From the NCBI GenBank assembly GCA_937885735.1, contig CALABN010000287.1, positions 1 to 7,602 on the forward strand: a stretch of 7,602 bases of DNA. Reading direction: 5' to 3'. Source of the DNA: an uncultured Bacteroidota bacterium (GTDB taxonomy: Bacteria; Bacteroidota; Bacteroidia; Bacteroidales; SZUA-534). The notes under the pieces are model-generated. The model saw only the letters and a list, made by a program, of their open reading frames with translations, had not been told where the DNA came from and did not search any database. Below are positions 1 to 5,843 of this stretch, piece by piece; the first letter of the stretch is position 1; the number at the start of each line of letters is the position of its first letter. The position numbers and the translations under genes were made by a program.

Positions 1-39
1 ACACCATCGTCCGTTCGGTCCCTCTTACTTCCGAAATAC

Positions 40-750
40 TCAATCCTCAAACGCCGGAGGATTCAAATGAATGGCCAAACGGAATCCGTTGTAGTCTCCT
101 GCCGGCGAACACCACATCCTCGACGCAAGGAACGTGCGGAACCAACCCGCGTCATCGACGTTGCACCCGCACACGAGACGATAAGCCGGACTGCCATAGG
201 AAACACCGACCGGATCGGTGCAATCCGAGCGGGACGCATCAGCGCCCTGTCCACCCGCACTCGTCATTGGCGCCGCATCCAGCACCCATTCCCGAACGCA
301 ACCGACGCAATCGTAAAGTCCCCATGCGTTCTGGGCAAGCGAGCCGACCTCATGCGTCGTCCCGGCCCCATCCTTGCCCGTCGCCACATGCCAGGAAATC
401 GCCGACAGCTTCTCCTTCATTTCTTCCGTATTCGCCACTTCACCATTCCAAGCATGCTCACAGCCGTTGGGATACAGGCCCTCCACGCCCGCACGCGCCG
501 CATATTCCCACTGCGCCTCGGTCGGCAAATCGATCAGGAACTTTCCGCCAAACCTGGCGCGAATCTTCGCGATGCCACTGCCATCTGCGACAGCGTACTT
601 CGTCTGCGGCCAATTGGCCGTCGCCGTCGCACCGCGCAAATCCGTGTAAGTCAGCTTGACGGGCTTCTTCTCCGTCGGAGCACGATCCGTCGCGACCATC
701 CATTGCGCCGACGTCATGGGGAAGATGCTGATGTAATAGTCGTAATTGGC
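40..750 (-). CDS. FGE-sulfatase (SUMF1-like) domain protein, N-terminus missing
   Basis: The minus-strand frame is open from about 756 down to the TGA at 40-42. The first ATG is at 717, but family-like sequence (NYDYYISIF) continues upstream of it, so the true start was lost at the join near 718-750. Hallmarks, numbered from the 717 Met: TSAQW (2-6), LPTEAQWEYAARAG (64-77), NAWGLYDCVGCVREW (130-144) and the closing GFRLAI (211-216). This is the formylglycine-generating-enzyme fold, used by true FGE to oxidise a sulfatase Cys and by many relatives for other tasks. The usual RGGSW segment is replaced by VCGCN (182-186), and I cannot place the two catalytic Cys of true FGE, so FGE activity is doubtful. 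Asn of the usual GNVWEW motif is Cys here. Seven Cys occur in 225 residues. The region is much more GC-rich than the rest of the window, suggesting a different source organism. Fold confident; function unknown. Confidence 0.85.
   Translation of the reverse strand, partial: ANYDYYISIFPMTSAQWMVATDRAPTEKKPVKLTYTDLRGATATANWPQTKYAVADGSGIAKIRARFGGKFLIDLPTEAQWEYAARAGVEGLYPNGCEHAWNGEVANTEEMKEKLSAISWHVATGKDGAGTTHEVGSLAQNAWGLYDCVGCVREWVLDAAPMTSAGGQGADASRSDCTDPVGVSYGSPAYRLVCGCNVDDAGWFRTFLASRMWCSPAGDYNGFRLAIHLNPPAFED
718..750. other. Probable chimeric join between two unrelated loci
   Basis: Left of here the coding strand is minus and GC-rich (FGE-like); right of here it is plus and about 45% GC (GH3). 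Both genes are cut at the same place. Bases 721-750 read EDADVIVVIG on the plus strand, a good GH3 strand, and ANYDYYISIF on the minus strand, a good FGE N-terminal motif. A stretch of about 27-30 bases fitting both families is what an assembler joining two genomes through a shared k-mer would leave. A real rearrangement through short homology is the alternative. Confidence 0.7.
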
Positions 751-1491
751 GGTATCTCAGCACAGCTAGAAGGCGAAGGCGGCGACAAGGCCGACATTGA
801 ACTGCCAGTCGTACAACAACGTCTTGTTAAGGCTATGCACGAAACTGGCAAGCCTGTAGTATTTGTAAACTGCTCAGGTTCTGCTATCGCATTTGCTACT
901 ATCGAAGACCAGATTGATGGCTTGCTTCAGGCTTGGTATGCTGGCCAAGGCGGTGCAAAGGCATTGGCCGACGTCTTGTTTGGCGATTATAACCCATCAG
1001 GCAAGTTGCCAGTTACATTCTACGCTTCAAACAACGATCTGCCTGACTTCCTCGACTACAGCATGGAAAACCGTACATACAAGTATTTTAAGGGCACTCC
1101 ACTCTATGCTTTCGGCTATGGTCTGTCATACACCACATTTGAATATGGCGAAGGCAAGATTTCAGCTAACGAGATGAATAAAGACGGCAATGTGACTGTT
1201 ACTATTCCTGTTACAAATACAGGCAGTCGCGATGGCGAAGAGATTGTTCAGGTTTACGTCAAGGCACTTGACTACCCAGAGGCTCCAATCAAGTCGCTCC
1301 AAGGTTTCAGCAAGATAAAGGTTAAGGCTGGTGAAACAGCAACCGCAAGCATCAAGTTGAACGGCGAATCGTTTGAATATTACGATGCTACAATAGATGA
1401 ACTTTCGGTTCGTCCTGGCAAGTATCAGATTCTTTACGGTTCATCATCACTTGACAAGGATTTGAAGTCGTTCGATTTTGAAGTGAAATAA
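721..1491 (+). CDS. GH3 glycoside hydrolase (beta-xylosidase-like), C-terminal part only
   Basis: About 256 residues to the TAA at 1489-1491 match the end of family GH3 exo-glycosidases. First comes the second alpha/beta sandwich domain (ADVIVVIGGIS, then GKPVVFVNCSGSAIAF), with LFGDYNPSGKLPVTFY at about 976-1023. FGYGLSYTTFEY follows at 1111-1146, then a fibronectin-III-like domain (about 1195-1485, with VTNTGSRDGEEIVQVYV). The N-terminal TIM barrel with the catalytic Asp is absent, because the sequence left of about 720 is antisense FGE. The family releases terminal sugars from xylo- or gluco-oligosaccharides; MENRTYKYFKGTPLYAFGYG resembles Bacteroidales xylosidases, which is a memory-based call. 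LEGE runs straight into GGDKADIELP, while relatives I recall carry about ten more residues there. The esterase 78 bases downstream fits a role in decorated xylan use. Family is sure; substrate is inferred. Confidence 0.85.
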   Translation, partial: EDADVIVVIGGISAQLEGEGGDKADIELPVVQQRLVKAMHETGKPVVFVNCSGSAIAFATIEDQIDGLLQAWYAGQGGAKALADVLFGDYNPSGKLPVTFYASNNDLPDFLDYSMENRTYKYFKGTPLYAFGYGLSYTTFEYGEGKISANEMNKDGNVTVTIPVTNTGSRDGEEIVQVYVKALDYPEAPIKSLQGFSKIKVKAGETATASIKLNGESFEYYDATIDELSVRPGKYQILYGSSSLDKDLKSFDFEVK

Positions 1492-1497
1492 ATGGCG

Positions 1498-1526
1498 ATA
1501 GGCAAGGCTCACAAGGCCTTGCCTAT
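1498..1526 (+). terminator. Hairpin after the GH3 gene
   Basis: A perfect 11-bp stem (ATAGGCAAGGC at 1498-1508, GCCTTGCCTAT at 1516-1526) with a 7-base loop starts 6 bases after the GH3 stop codon. Only a weak T-run (TCTCTT) follows, so it may be a leaky terminator or an mRNA 3'-end stabiliser within a GH3-esterase transcript. Confidence 0.55.
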
Positions 1527-1569
1527 TCTCTTGAACTATATATTAACTAATAACTAAAAATTTGCAGAA

Positions 1570-3174
1570 ATGAGAAAACCTATTCTCTTTGGGTTGCTCG
1601 CACTGACAATGGTCAGTTGCCAGACTGCAACCGACAGCAAAGTCAACAACAATCCAGTGTTGACAATTGAAGGCGGTCAGGTTCAAGGTGTGAATACTGA
1701 GACTGACGGCGTTGTTGTTTATCGTGGCATACCATATGCAGCCGCTCCTATTGGTGACTTGCGCTGGAAGGCTCCACAGCCAGTTAATGCATGGGAAGGC
1801 GTTATGGTTTGCGACCGTTTTGCTAACCCAAGTTACCAGCACATTCAGTATAAAGGTGGTTATTATACCGAATGGGGCTATGGCGATGAAGCTCCTTTCT
1901 CAGAAGATTGCCTTTATTTGAACGTATGGACAAAAGCATCAGGCGATGTTGACGCAAAACTCCCAGTTGCAGTTTGGATTCATGGTGGTGGCTATCGTGA
2001 AGGTTTTGGTACAGAGCCAGAATTTGATGGCCAGGAATGGGGCGCAAAGGATGTTGTTCTTGTAACAATCAACTATCGTCTTGGCGTATTTGGATTCCTT
2101 GCACACCCAGAACTTTCAGCAGAAAGCGAAAATGGTGTTTCTGGCAATTATGGCATTCTCGACCAAATCGAATCTTTGAAATGGGTAAAGAAAAACATCG
2201 CACAATTCGGTGGCGACCCAGACAATGTAATGATATTCGGTCAAAGTGCCGGTGGTGGCAGTGTTCGCACAATTTGCGAATCTCCACTTGCCCGTGGCCT
2301 CTTCCACAAGGCAGTCATCATGAGTGCTGGCGGTCTTGGCGGCATGGGTGGTGGCCGTATGCGCATGCCTGCAGGTTTCAACTTCGGCAACTTCGGCAAC
2401 CGTCCTGCTGAGACAAAGATTGCAGCTTACAAGGCTCCACAAGCACCAGAAGGCCTTAACGCTCTTCAACGTGCTGAATTCAACACTAAAGTGATTATGG
2501 ATTGGGCAGGCTACAACACATTGGCCAAAATGCGTGCTGCAGAGACAGAAGTAATGCATTCAGTAGGCACTATCTATTCTAATGCAACAGGCAACTTTGG
2601 CGGCATCACCGCTATGCCAATGGTTGATGGCTATGTATCTCGCGAAAGTTTCGACGAGGCTGCTCTTGATGGCACTCTTGCTGATGTTCCTTACATGATG
2701 GGTTACACATTGGACGATATGGGTGACATGTCAAGTGGCATTGCCGCATTTGGCTTGAATCGCGACAGCATTGGCAACAAATGCTATGTTTATGAATTTG
2801 CACGTCCATTGCCTGACGACGGCAAACACCCAGAAGTTACAAATCGTCTTCGCGGTGCTTTCCACTCTTCAGACCTTTGGTTTGTATTCAAGTCGCTCAA
2901 GCATTGCTGGCGTCCTTGGACACAAGGCGACTGGGATTTGTCGGAGGCTATGCTTACTGCTTGGACAAACTTCGCAAAATATAGCGATCCTAATGGTGCT
3001 GATGGTGGTGAATGGACTCCATACACTAAGGAAACCAACAAGTTCATGCTATTCAAGCTTGACGAGAATGATGTAGAGAACTCAGAAATGGGCGATCCTA
3101 TCAAGTCGACACTTGGTGGCGGTTTCGGTTTCGGAATGCCAGCTGCTCCCGCTCCTGCTCCTGCCGCAAAATAA
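1570..3174 (+). CDS. Type-B carboxylesterase lipoprotein
   Basis: 534 residues, full length for the carboxylesterase/lipase (COesterase) alpha/beta-hydrolase family. The N-terminus is a lipoprotein signal: a short basic start, hydrophobic core, then LTMVSC with the lipidated Cys at 17, so it should sit anchored in a membrane outside the cytoplasm. Visible catalytic parts: oxyanion-hole HGGGY (138-142), nucleophile Ser226 in FGQSAGG, probable acid Asp383 in GYTLDDM, and His432 in GAFHSSDLWFVF. A Gly/Met-rich stretch (about 254-280) follows the nucleophile region, and the protein ends in an unusual Gly-Phe then Ala-Pro tail (about 515-534). Such enzymes hydrolyse carboxylic esters; next to a GH3 xylosidase-like gene, removal of acetyl or feruloyl groups from xylan is a reasonable guess, not shown. 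The start at 1570 is supported by the signal peptide. A decayed copy of this gene's 3' end lies at 3339-3386. Confidence 0.92.
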   Translation: MRKPILFGLLALTMVSCQTATDSKVNNNPVLTIEGGQVQGVNTETDGVVVYRGIPYAAAPIGDLRWKAPQPVNAWEGVMVCDRFANPSYQHIQYKGGYYTEWGYGDEAPFSEDCLYLNVWTKASGDVDAKLPVAVWIHGGGYREGFGTEPEFDGQEWGAKDVVLVTINYRLGVFGFLAHPELSAESENGVSGNYGILDQIESLKWVKKNIAQFGGDPDNVMIFGQSAGGGSVRTICESPLARGLFHKAVIMSAGGLGGMGGGRMRMPAGFNFGNFGNRPAETKIAAYKAPQAPEGLNALQRAEFNTKVIMDWAGYNTLAKMRAAETEVMHSVGTIYSNATGNFGGITAMPMVDGYVSRESFDEAALDGTLADVPYMMGYTLDDMGDMSSGIAAFGLNRDSIGNKCYVYEFARPLPDDGKHPEVTNRLRGAFHSSDLWFVFKSLKHCWRPWTQGDWDLSEAMLTAWTNFAKYSDPNGADGGEWTPYTKETNKFMLFKLDENDVENSEMGDPIKSTLGGGFGFGMPAAPAPAPAAK

Positions 3175-3175
3175 T

Positions 3176-3186
3176 TTTGCAGAAAT
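3176..3186 (+). repeat. 11-bp direct repeat flanking the esterase
   Basis: TTTGCAGAAAT occurs just after the esterase stop (3176-3186) and just before its start (1561-1571, where the final AT belongs to the ATG). Both copies follow an A/T-rich run. It may be the leader of a former tandem paralog, which would agree with the esterase tail relic further right. Chance is possible for 11 bases. Confidence 0.4.
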
Positions 3187-3193
3187 CAATATG

Positions 3194-3223
3194 AAAGGCT
3201 ATCCATTTCGGGTAGCCTTTTTT
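3194..3223 (+). terminator. Rho-independent terminator of the esterase
   Basis: AAAGGCTA (3194-3201) pairs with TAGCCTTT (3213-3220). Two more G-C pairs form beyond a one-base bulge, around a short loop, and a run of six T (3218-3223) follows. It lies 20 bases after the esterase stop codon. Confidence 0.85.
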
Positions 3224-3256
3224 GTTGTGTGTGTGGCTGGTATAATCAAAACATAT

Positions 3257-3298
3257 CTACTGAAAACTTTTACCAAATAGTGCAAAAGTTTTCAGTAG
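3257..3298. repeat. Perfect 15-bp inverted repeat
   Basis: CTACTGAAAACTTTT (3257-3271) is exactly mirrored by AAAAGTTTTCAGTAG (3284-3298) around a 12-base spacer. It lies between the esterase terminator and the esterase tail relic, is not followed by a T-run, and is longer than needed for termination. It could be a small dispersed repeat or MITE-like element, or a protein-binding site. The sequence alone does not decide. Confidence 0.75.
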
Positions 3299-3338
3299 GA
3301 AATCAGAAAAAACAATGAGGAACGATTTTTGATGGTTT

Positions 3339-3386
3339 TCGACACTTGGTGGCAGTTTCGGAATGCCTGATCCTGCTTCAAAATAA
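3339..3386 (+). pseudogene. Relic of a second esterase 3' end
   Basis: This frame reads STLGGSFGMPDPASK then TAA, closely matching the live esterase's C-terminus (STLGGGFGFGMP...PAAK, stop). The DNA similarity continues past the stop (ATAATTTTG, then a later AAAGGCT) to about 3415, covering the left arm of the esterase terminator. Immediately upstream, an in-frame TGA (3330-3332) and loss of similarity show that the rest of the gene is gone. I infer a tandem paralog that was almost wholly deleted. Confidence 0.75.
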
Positions 3387-3449
3387 TTTTGGCTGATAAA
3401 AACAAGAAAGGCTTATTTCATAAACGTAGTGACTGGCGTAAGGAGTAAT

Positions 3450-3478
3450 AAGAGCTGTTAGCAACGCTTGTAGCTCTT
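3450..3478 (-). terminator. Possible hairpin after the 3482-4063 gene
   Basis: AAGAGCT (3450-3456) pairs with AGCTCTT (3472-3478), with a further AGC/GCT pairing inside. It lies just past the stop of the minus-strand gene ending at 3482. No clear T-run follows on the minus strand, so it is a weak terminator or 3'-end structure. Confidence 0.4.
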
Positions 3479-3481
3479 CAC

Positions 3482-4063
3482 CTACACTTTAAAATTAACG
3501 CCTTTCGGGAATTCAACGCCTTCTTCTTTCATTTGCTTGAGCATCTTATCCACTTCTTGCCATGGTGTTTCTTTTAGTTTGTAAATCATATAGTTTATAT
3601 TATTCTTATAAGTTTCGAAACTAATTTTAGATACCTTTTCCTTTCGAATCATTCTTTTATCAATTTTCGACACAATAAAAGTTAAAACAATTGACGCAAT
3701 GCTTATAATTTCCAATATATGTTCAATTCTATACGAAATAGGATGTAATTGTTTACTCATAACATACCCTGCATGCCCTCGCGAAGAGTGAGAAAAAATC
3801 CATAACAATGTCAACAAACATACAGCAACACACGAATAGAGACATGTTGAATAAACAAAACTATTTGATGTCTTATACTCAACACTTTCACAAGTACAAT
3901 TTTTATTAGTTATTAAAAATGACAGTTTATCAATAAAACGCATTAGGCTATAACTATTTTTTTTATAATCCATAAACTGATTATACGAATCGATGCCATT
4001 AACTTCTTTTTTATACAATACTAATAACTTAACCAAAATCTCCTTGTTATCTGTTTGACTCAT
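3482..4063 (-). CDS. Unknown two-helix membrane protein, AT-rich
   Basis: 193 residues that I do not recognise. Layout: a charged N-terminal region (1-69, with ITNKNCTCESVEYK at 51-64), a first membrane helix (about 70-91, YSTCLYSCVAVCLLTLLWIF), a loop of about 25 residues, a second membrane helix (about 116-134, ILEIISIASIVLTFIV), and a Lys-rich helical tail (135-193) ending GVEFPKGVNFKV. Both ends should lie on the same side of the membrane, probably inside by charge. Six Cys occur, four of them in or beside the first helix. The body is very AT-rich (15/60 G+C in one counted line), unlike the plus-strand genes, which suggests a transferred segment. It lies 78 bases downstream of another unknown membrane-anchored gene on the same strand and may share its transcript. 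Two-helix effector families such as SLATT have a broadly similar layout, but I see no diagnostic motif. The ATG at 4063 is the first in frame; initiation at Met31 or Met41 is also possible. Confidence 0.7.
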   Translation of the reverse strand: MSQTDNKEILVKLLVLYKKEVNGIDSYNQFMDYKKNSYSLMRFIDKLSFLITNKNCTCESVEYKTSNSFVYSTCLYSCVAVCLLTLLWIFSHSSRGHAGYVMSKQLHPISYRIEHILEIISIASIVLTFIVSKIDKRMIRKEKVSKISFETYKNNINYMIYKLKETPWQEVDKMLKQMKEEGVEFPKGVNFKV

Positions 4064-4067
4064 AAGA

Positions 4068-4084
4068 CAAAAATATCGATATTT
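4068..4084 (-). promoter_or_regulatory. Palindrome with -7-like box at the start of the 3482-4063 gene
   Basis: AAATATCGATATTT (4071-4084) is a perfect 14-bp palindrome only 7 bases upstream of the ATG. On the minus strand, TATTTTTG (4075-4068) matches the Bacteroidetes -7 element TAnnTTTG and overlaps it. I see no good -33 partner, and transcription from here would give a nearly leaderless mRNA. The region is AT-rich, so chance matches are easy. Confidence 0.3.
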
Positions 4085-4141
4085 AAATTATCTAAATCAT
4101 TGCTTTGCAAGAAATAGTTGCGACATATAATAGAAATATAC

Positions 4142-4792
4142 TTACCAAAAAAGGTTGTTTGGCAACGAGTTCCATTGAACAGGGCTTCCATCAATTATTT
4201 CATCAGGGTCACGAGATTCTGCCAATGCCTTTCTCTCTTCATGTCGCTTGTCGGATGCCTTTTTGTTTAAAATGTCACGCAATTTCTTCATTCTACTTGG
4301 TATCCAATATTTGTTATTTCCGTTTAGCACGAGATGATATGTCACGCATAGAAATGCCTTGGCATTGTTGCTGAATACAATGGTATTGTAGTCATTCCAT
4401 CTATGATGATTGAAGAAATACTCAATGTCAAGATTGCCTAATGGTATGACGTGTACTTTATCCATCTTTCCATATCGACTTTCATAAAACTTGACCATAT
4501 CGTTTGGAGTGACTACAATGCGATGAATAGTATATTGTTCCGATATCATTTGCATTACATCAACACGTCCTTCTTTGTATTTTGTGATAGGCGTTGGAAA
4601 ATCAAGTATCAGTTGTTCGCCATCAGCCAATGGTTCTTTTGGGGGCATCCCGTTTTTGAGAGCTTCTTCCAATTCTATTGTCAATATAAGTGAAGAAGAC
4701 GAAGATTTAGGTGCATCGTCCTTCAGAAGCCATATTAGACATATTACAGACATTGCAACCAAAAATATGATTACCAAGGATAGCATATTCAT
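4142..4792 (-). CDS. Unknown single-pass membrane-anchored protein
   Basis: 216 residues with no family I recognise. One N-terminal membrane helix (about 3-23, LSLVIIFLVAMSVICLIWLL) is followed by KDD and a Ser-rich linker (30-34), then a soluble domain of about 150 residues. That domain appears mixed alpha/beta: GEQLILDFPTPITKY (58-72), YTIHRIVVTPNDMVKFYESRYG (87-108, split by a short turn), KVHVIPLGNLDIEYFF (112-127) and YNTIVFSNNAKAFLCV (135-150). A basic helical region (161-192) and a polar tail ending NNLFW complete it. The anchor has no signal-peptidase site or lipobox, so it should stay in the membrane; charges favour a cytoplasmic soluble domain only weakly. It precedes the 3482-4063 gene on the same strand by 78 bases and has its own candidate promoter and operator upstream. 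Start chosen at 4792; the Met two codons later would change nothing. Function unknown. Confidence 0.72.
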   Translation of the reverse strand: MNMLSLVIIFLVAMSVICLIWLLKDDAPKSSSSSLILTIELEEALKNGMPPKEPLADGEQLILDFPTPITKYKEGRVDVMQMISEQYTIHRIVVTPNDMVKFYESRYGKMDKVHVIPLGNLDIEYFFNHHRWNDYNTIVFSNNAKAFLCVTYHLVLNGNNKYWIPSRMKKLRDILNKKASDKRHEERKALAESRDPDEIIDGSPVQWNSLPNNLFW

Positions 4793-4803
4793 TTGAACAC
4801 TAT

Positions 4804-4826
4804 TTTGTTAGCCGATAACAAATGTA
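4804..4826 (-). promoter_or_regulatory. Candidate promoter with overlapping operator
   Basis: On the minus strand TACATTTG (4826-4819) matches TAnnTTTG and lies about 26 bases before the ATG at 4792. TTCG about 20 bases further upstream is a poor -33 match. TTTGTTA (4804-4810) and TAACAAA (4816-4822) form a perfect 7-bp inverted repeat with a 5-base centre that overlaps the -7 box and the expected start point, a position suited to repression. The regulator is unknown. Confidence 0.45.
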
Positions 4827-4921
4827 AGTTTTTTAATATATCGATGCGAACTAGTGGACAATTATGTGCATAAACAAAAACAACCTACCTTCAAGATGGC
4901 TTGGATTGCGTAAAATGTTTC

Positions 4922-5749
4922 CTACTCAACAGGAACTTGAATCACAGTCAACCATTTTTCTGGGTCTTCTTGGTTCCAAATGCCATCGATATAGTTGGCG
5001 CGTGGCTGTCCTATAATCTTAAATCCTTGTTTATCAATATATTTAAAAATTTCAACATAACTGTCGTATAGTTTCTCGTATGGACCGTAGTGCTTCATGC
5101 AAACAGCTTTAGGAACGGCAGGAATCTTCTTGAATTGTATAAGTCCAGAATCGGCACCCATTTCTTCGACTTGTTCGCAATATTCAATGTCGATGTTCTC
5201 GGGCCGATATTCATTATGCTCAATAGTATAGCAATAGCCAGGCTCGGGACATTTGCAACCCAATCGAGCCATTTCAGGTCCTATCACTTCATAGCATAGG
5301 CGTCCTAATTCGCTGTATGATTTGATGACTTCGCGATGTGATGCAACAATAATCTCAGGAAGAGATTGAATACTAATATTTTCCATGTTTCTGATTTTAT
5401 TTTGCGAGTCAATCATTGCCCGAAGCGTTTGGTTACGTCGTTGCAGCATCGCAAGTTCATGTTCCGTACTGCGGATTTTCTGTTCGAGCGACTTGATTGT
5501 TGGCTTCATGGTTCCTGACTCAAACAAATCGTAGATTTCTTCAAGCGAAAAACCGATTTCCTTCAGCGTGCGGATGTTGGCCATATTTTGCATTTGCGAT
5601 ACATTGTAGTATCTGTAGCCAGTCCATTCGTCAACTTCAGAAGGGCGTATCAAGCCAATCTTTTCGTAGTGGCGCAACGTTTTCACCGTGACACCGCAGA
5701 GCAATGAAAACTCCTTGATTTTTAATTTGTTGTTTGACTTGTTCTTCAT
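4922..5749 (-). CDS. MerR-family regulator with GyrI-like ligand-binding domain
   Basis: 275 residues, the usual size for BmrR/BltR-type regulators. The N-terminal MerR winged helix (about 10-80) shows VTVKTLRHYEKIGLIRP (20-36), GYRYY (44-48) and IGFSLEEI (65-72). A dimerising coiled coil follows (about 84-122), then a GyrI-like/AraC-effector domain (about 127-275) with HYGPYEKLYDSY (220-231) and EDPEKWLTVIQVPV (261-274). Relatives bind cationic or aromatic compounds through this domain and twist their promoter DNA to activate, commonly for drug export. No transporter is present in the window. The effector domain has Cys at 165, 167 and 173 (CKCPEPGYC) plus 152, 191 and 217. I recall similar Cys-bearing relatives in clostridia, so it may be a subfamily trait. 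The ATG at 5749 is the only one before the HTH. Upstream, 5772-5804 looks like a MerR-type promoter, so it probably regulates itself. A weak CAAG/CTTG hairpin near 4890-4905 could end the transcript. Confidence 0.92.
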   Translation of the reverse strand: MKNKSNNKLKIKEFSLLCGVTVKTLRHYEKIGLIRPSEVDEWTGYRYYNVSQMQNMANIRTLKEIGFSLEEIYDLFESGTMKPTIKSLEQKIRSTEHELAMLQRRNQTLRAMIDSQNKIRNMENISIQSLPEIIVASHREVIKSYSELGRLCYEVIGPEMARLGCKCPEPGYCYTIEHNEYRPENIDIEYCEQVEEMGADSGLIQFKKIPAVPKAVCMKHYGPYEKLYDSYVEIFKYIDKQGFKIIGQPRANYIDGIWNQEDPEKWLTVIQVPVE

Positions 5750-5771
5750 AACGTTATTCAGAATTCACGGG

Positions 5772-5804
5772 CAAAGATAGTCTATGACCTAAGGTACGAG
5801 TCAA
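5772..5804 (-). promoter_or_regulatory. MerR-type autoregulated promoter/operator
   Basis: On the minus strand TTG (5804-5802) and TATCTTTG (5779-5772, matching TAnnTTTG) are separated by 22 bases, longer than the usual 19-21. The exact centre of that spacer is the odd palindrome ACCTAAGGT (5787-5795), with weaker symmetry further out. An operator lying between overspaced promoter boxes is the signature arrangement of MerR regulators. The -7 box lies 22 bases before the MerR ATG at 5749. Confidence 0.65.
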
Positions 5805-5843
5805 GTGAAAAATGATGATTTTTTCAGGGAAATGCCGTCTGCC

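Noticed and set aside
458..763. Alternative minus-strand ORF crossing the join
   Set aside because: Different frame from the FGE-like domain, Arg/Cys-rich composition typical of a shadow of GC-rich coding DNA.
67..1491. Long plus-strand ORF of 474 codons read as one protein
   Set aside because: Its first ~218 codons are antisense to a clear FGE-like domain and are Arg-rich with no family character; only the part after ~721 is GH3.
1543..1842. Minus-strand ORF over the start of the esterase gene
   Set aside because: Lies antisense to the signal peptide and first domain of a well-supported gene, with no recognisable motif.
3191..3280. 29-codon ORF starting MKGYPFRVAFFVVCVAG, resembling a signal peptide
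   Set aside because: It overlaps the esterase terminator stem and T-run, and its hydrophobic part is produced by the T-run itself.
3482..4063. Assignment of the two-helix protein to the SLATT effector family
   Set aside because: Only the general layout is similar; the inter-helix loop is about 25 residues and no diagnostic motif is visible.
4105..4374. Plus-strand ORF opposite the 4142-4792 gene
   Set aside because: The minus-strand gene has a membrane anchor, a plausible fold and upstream signals; this one has no such support.
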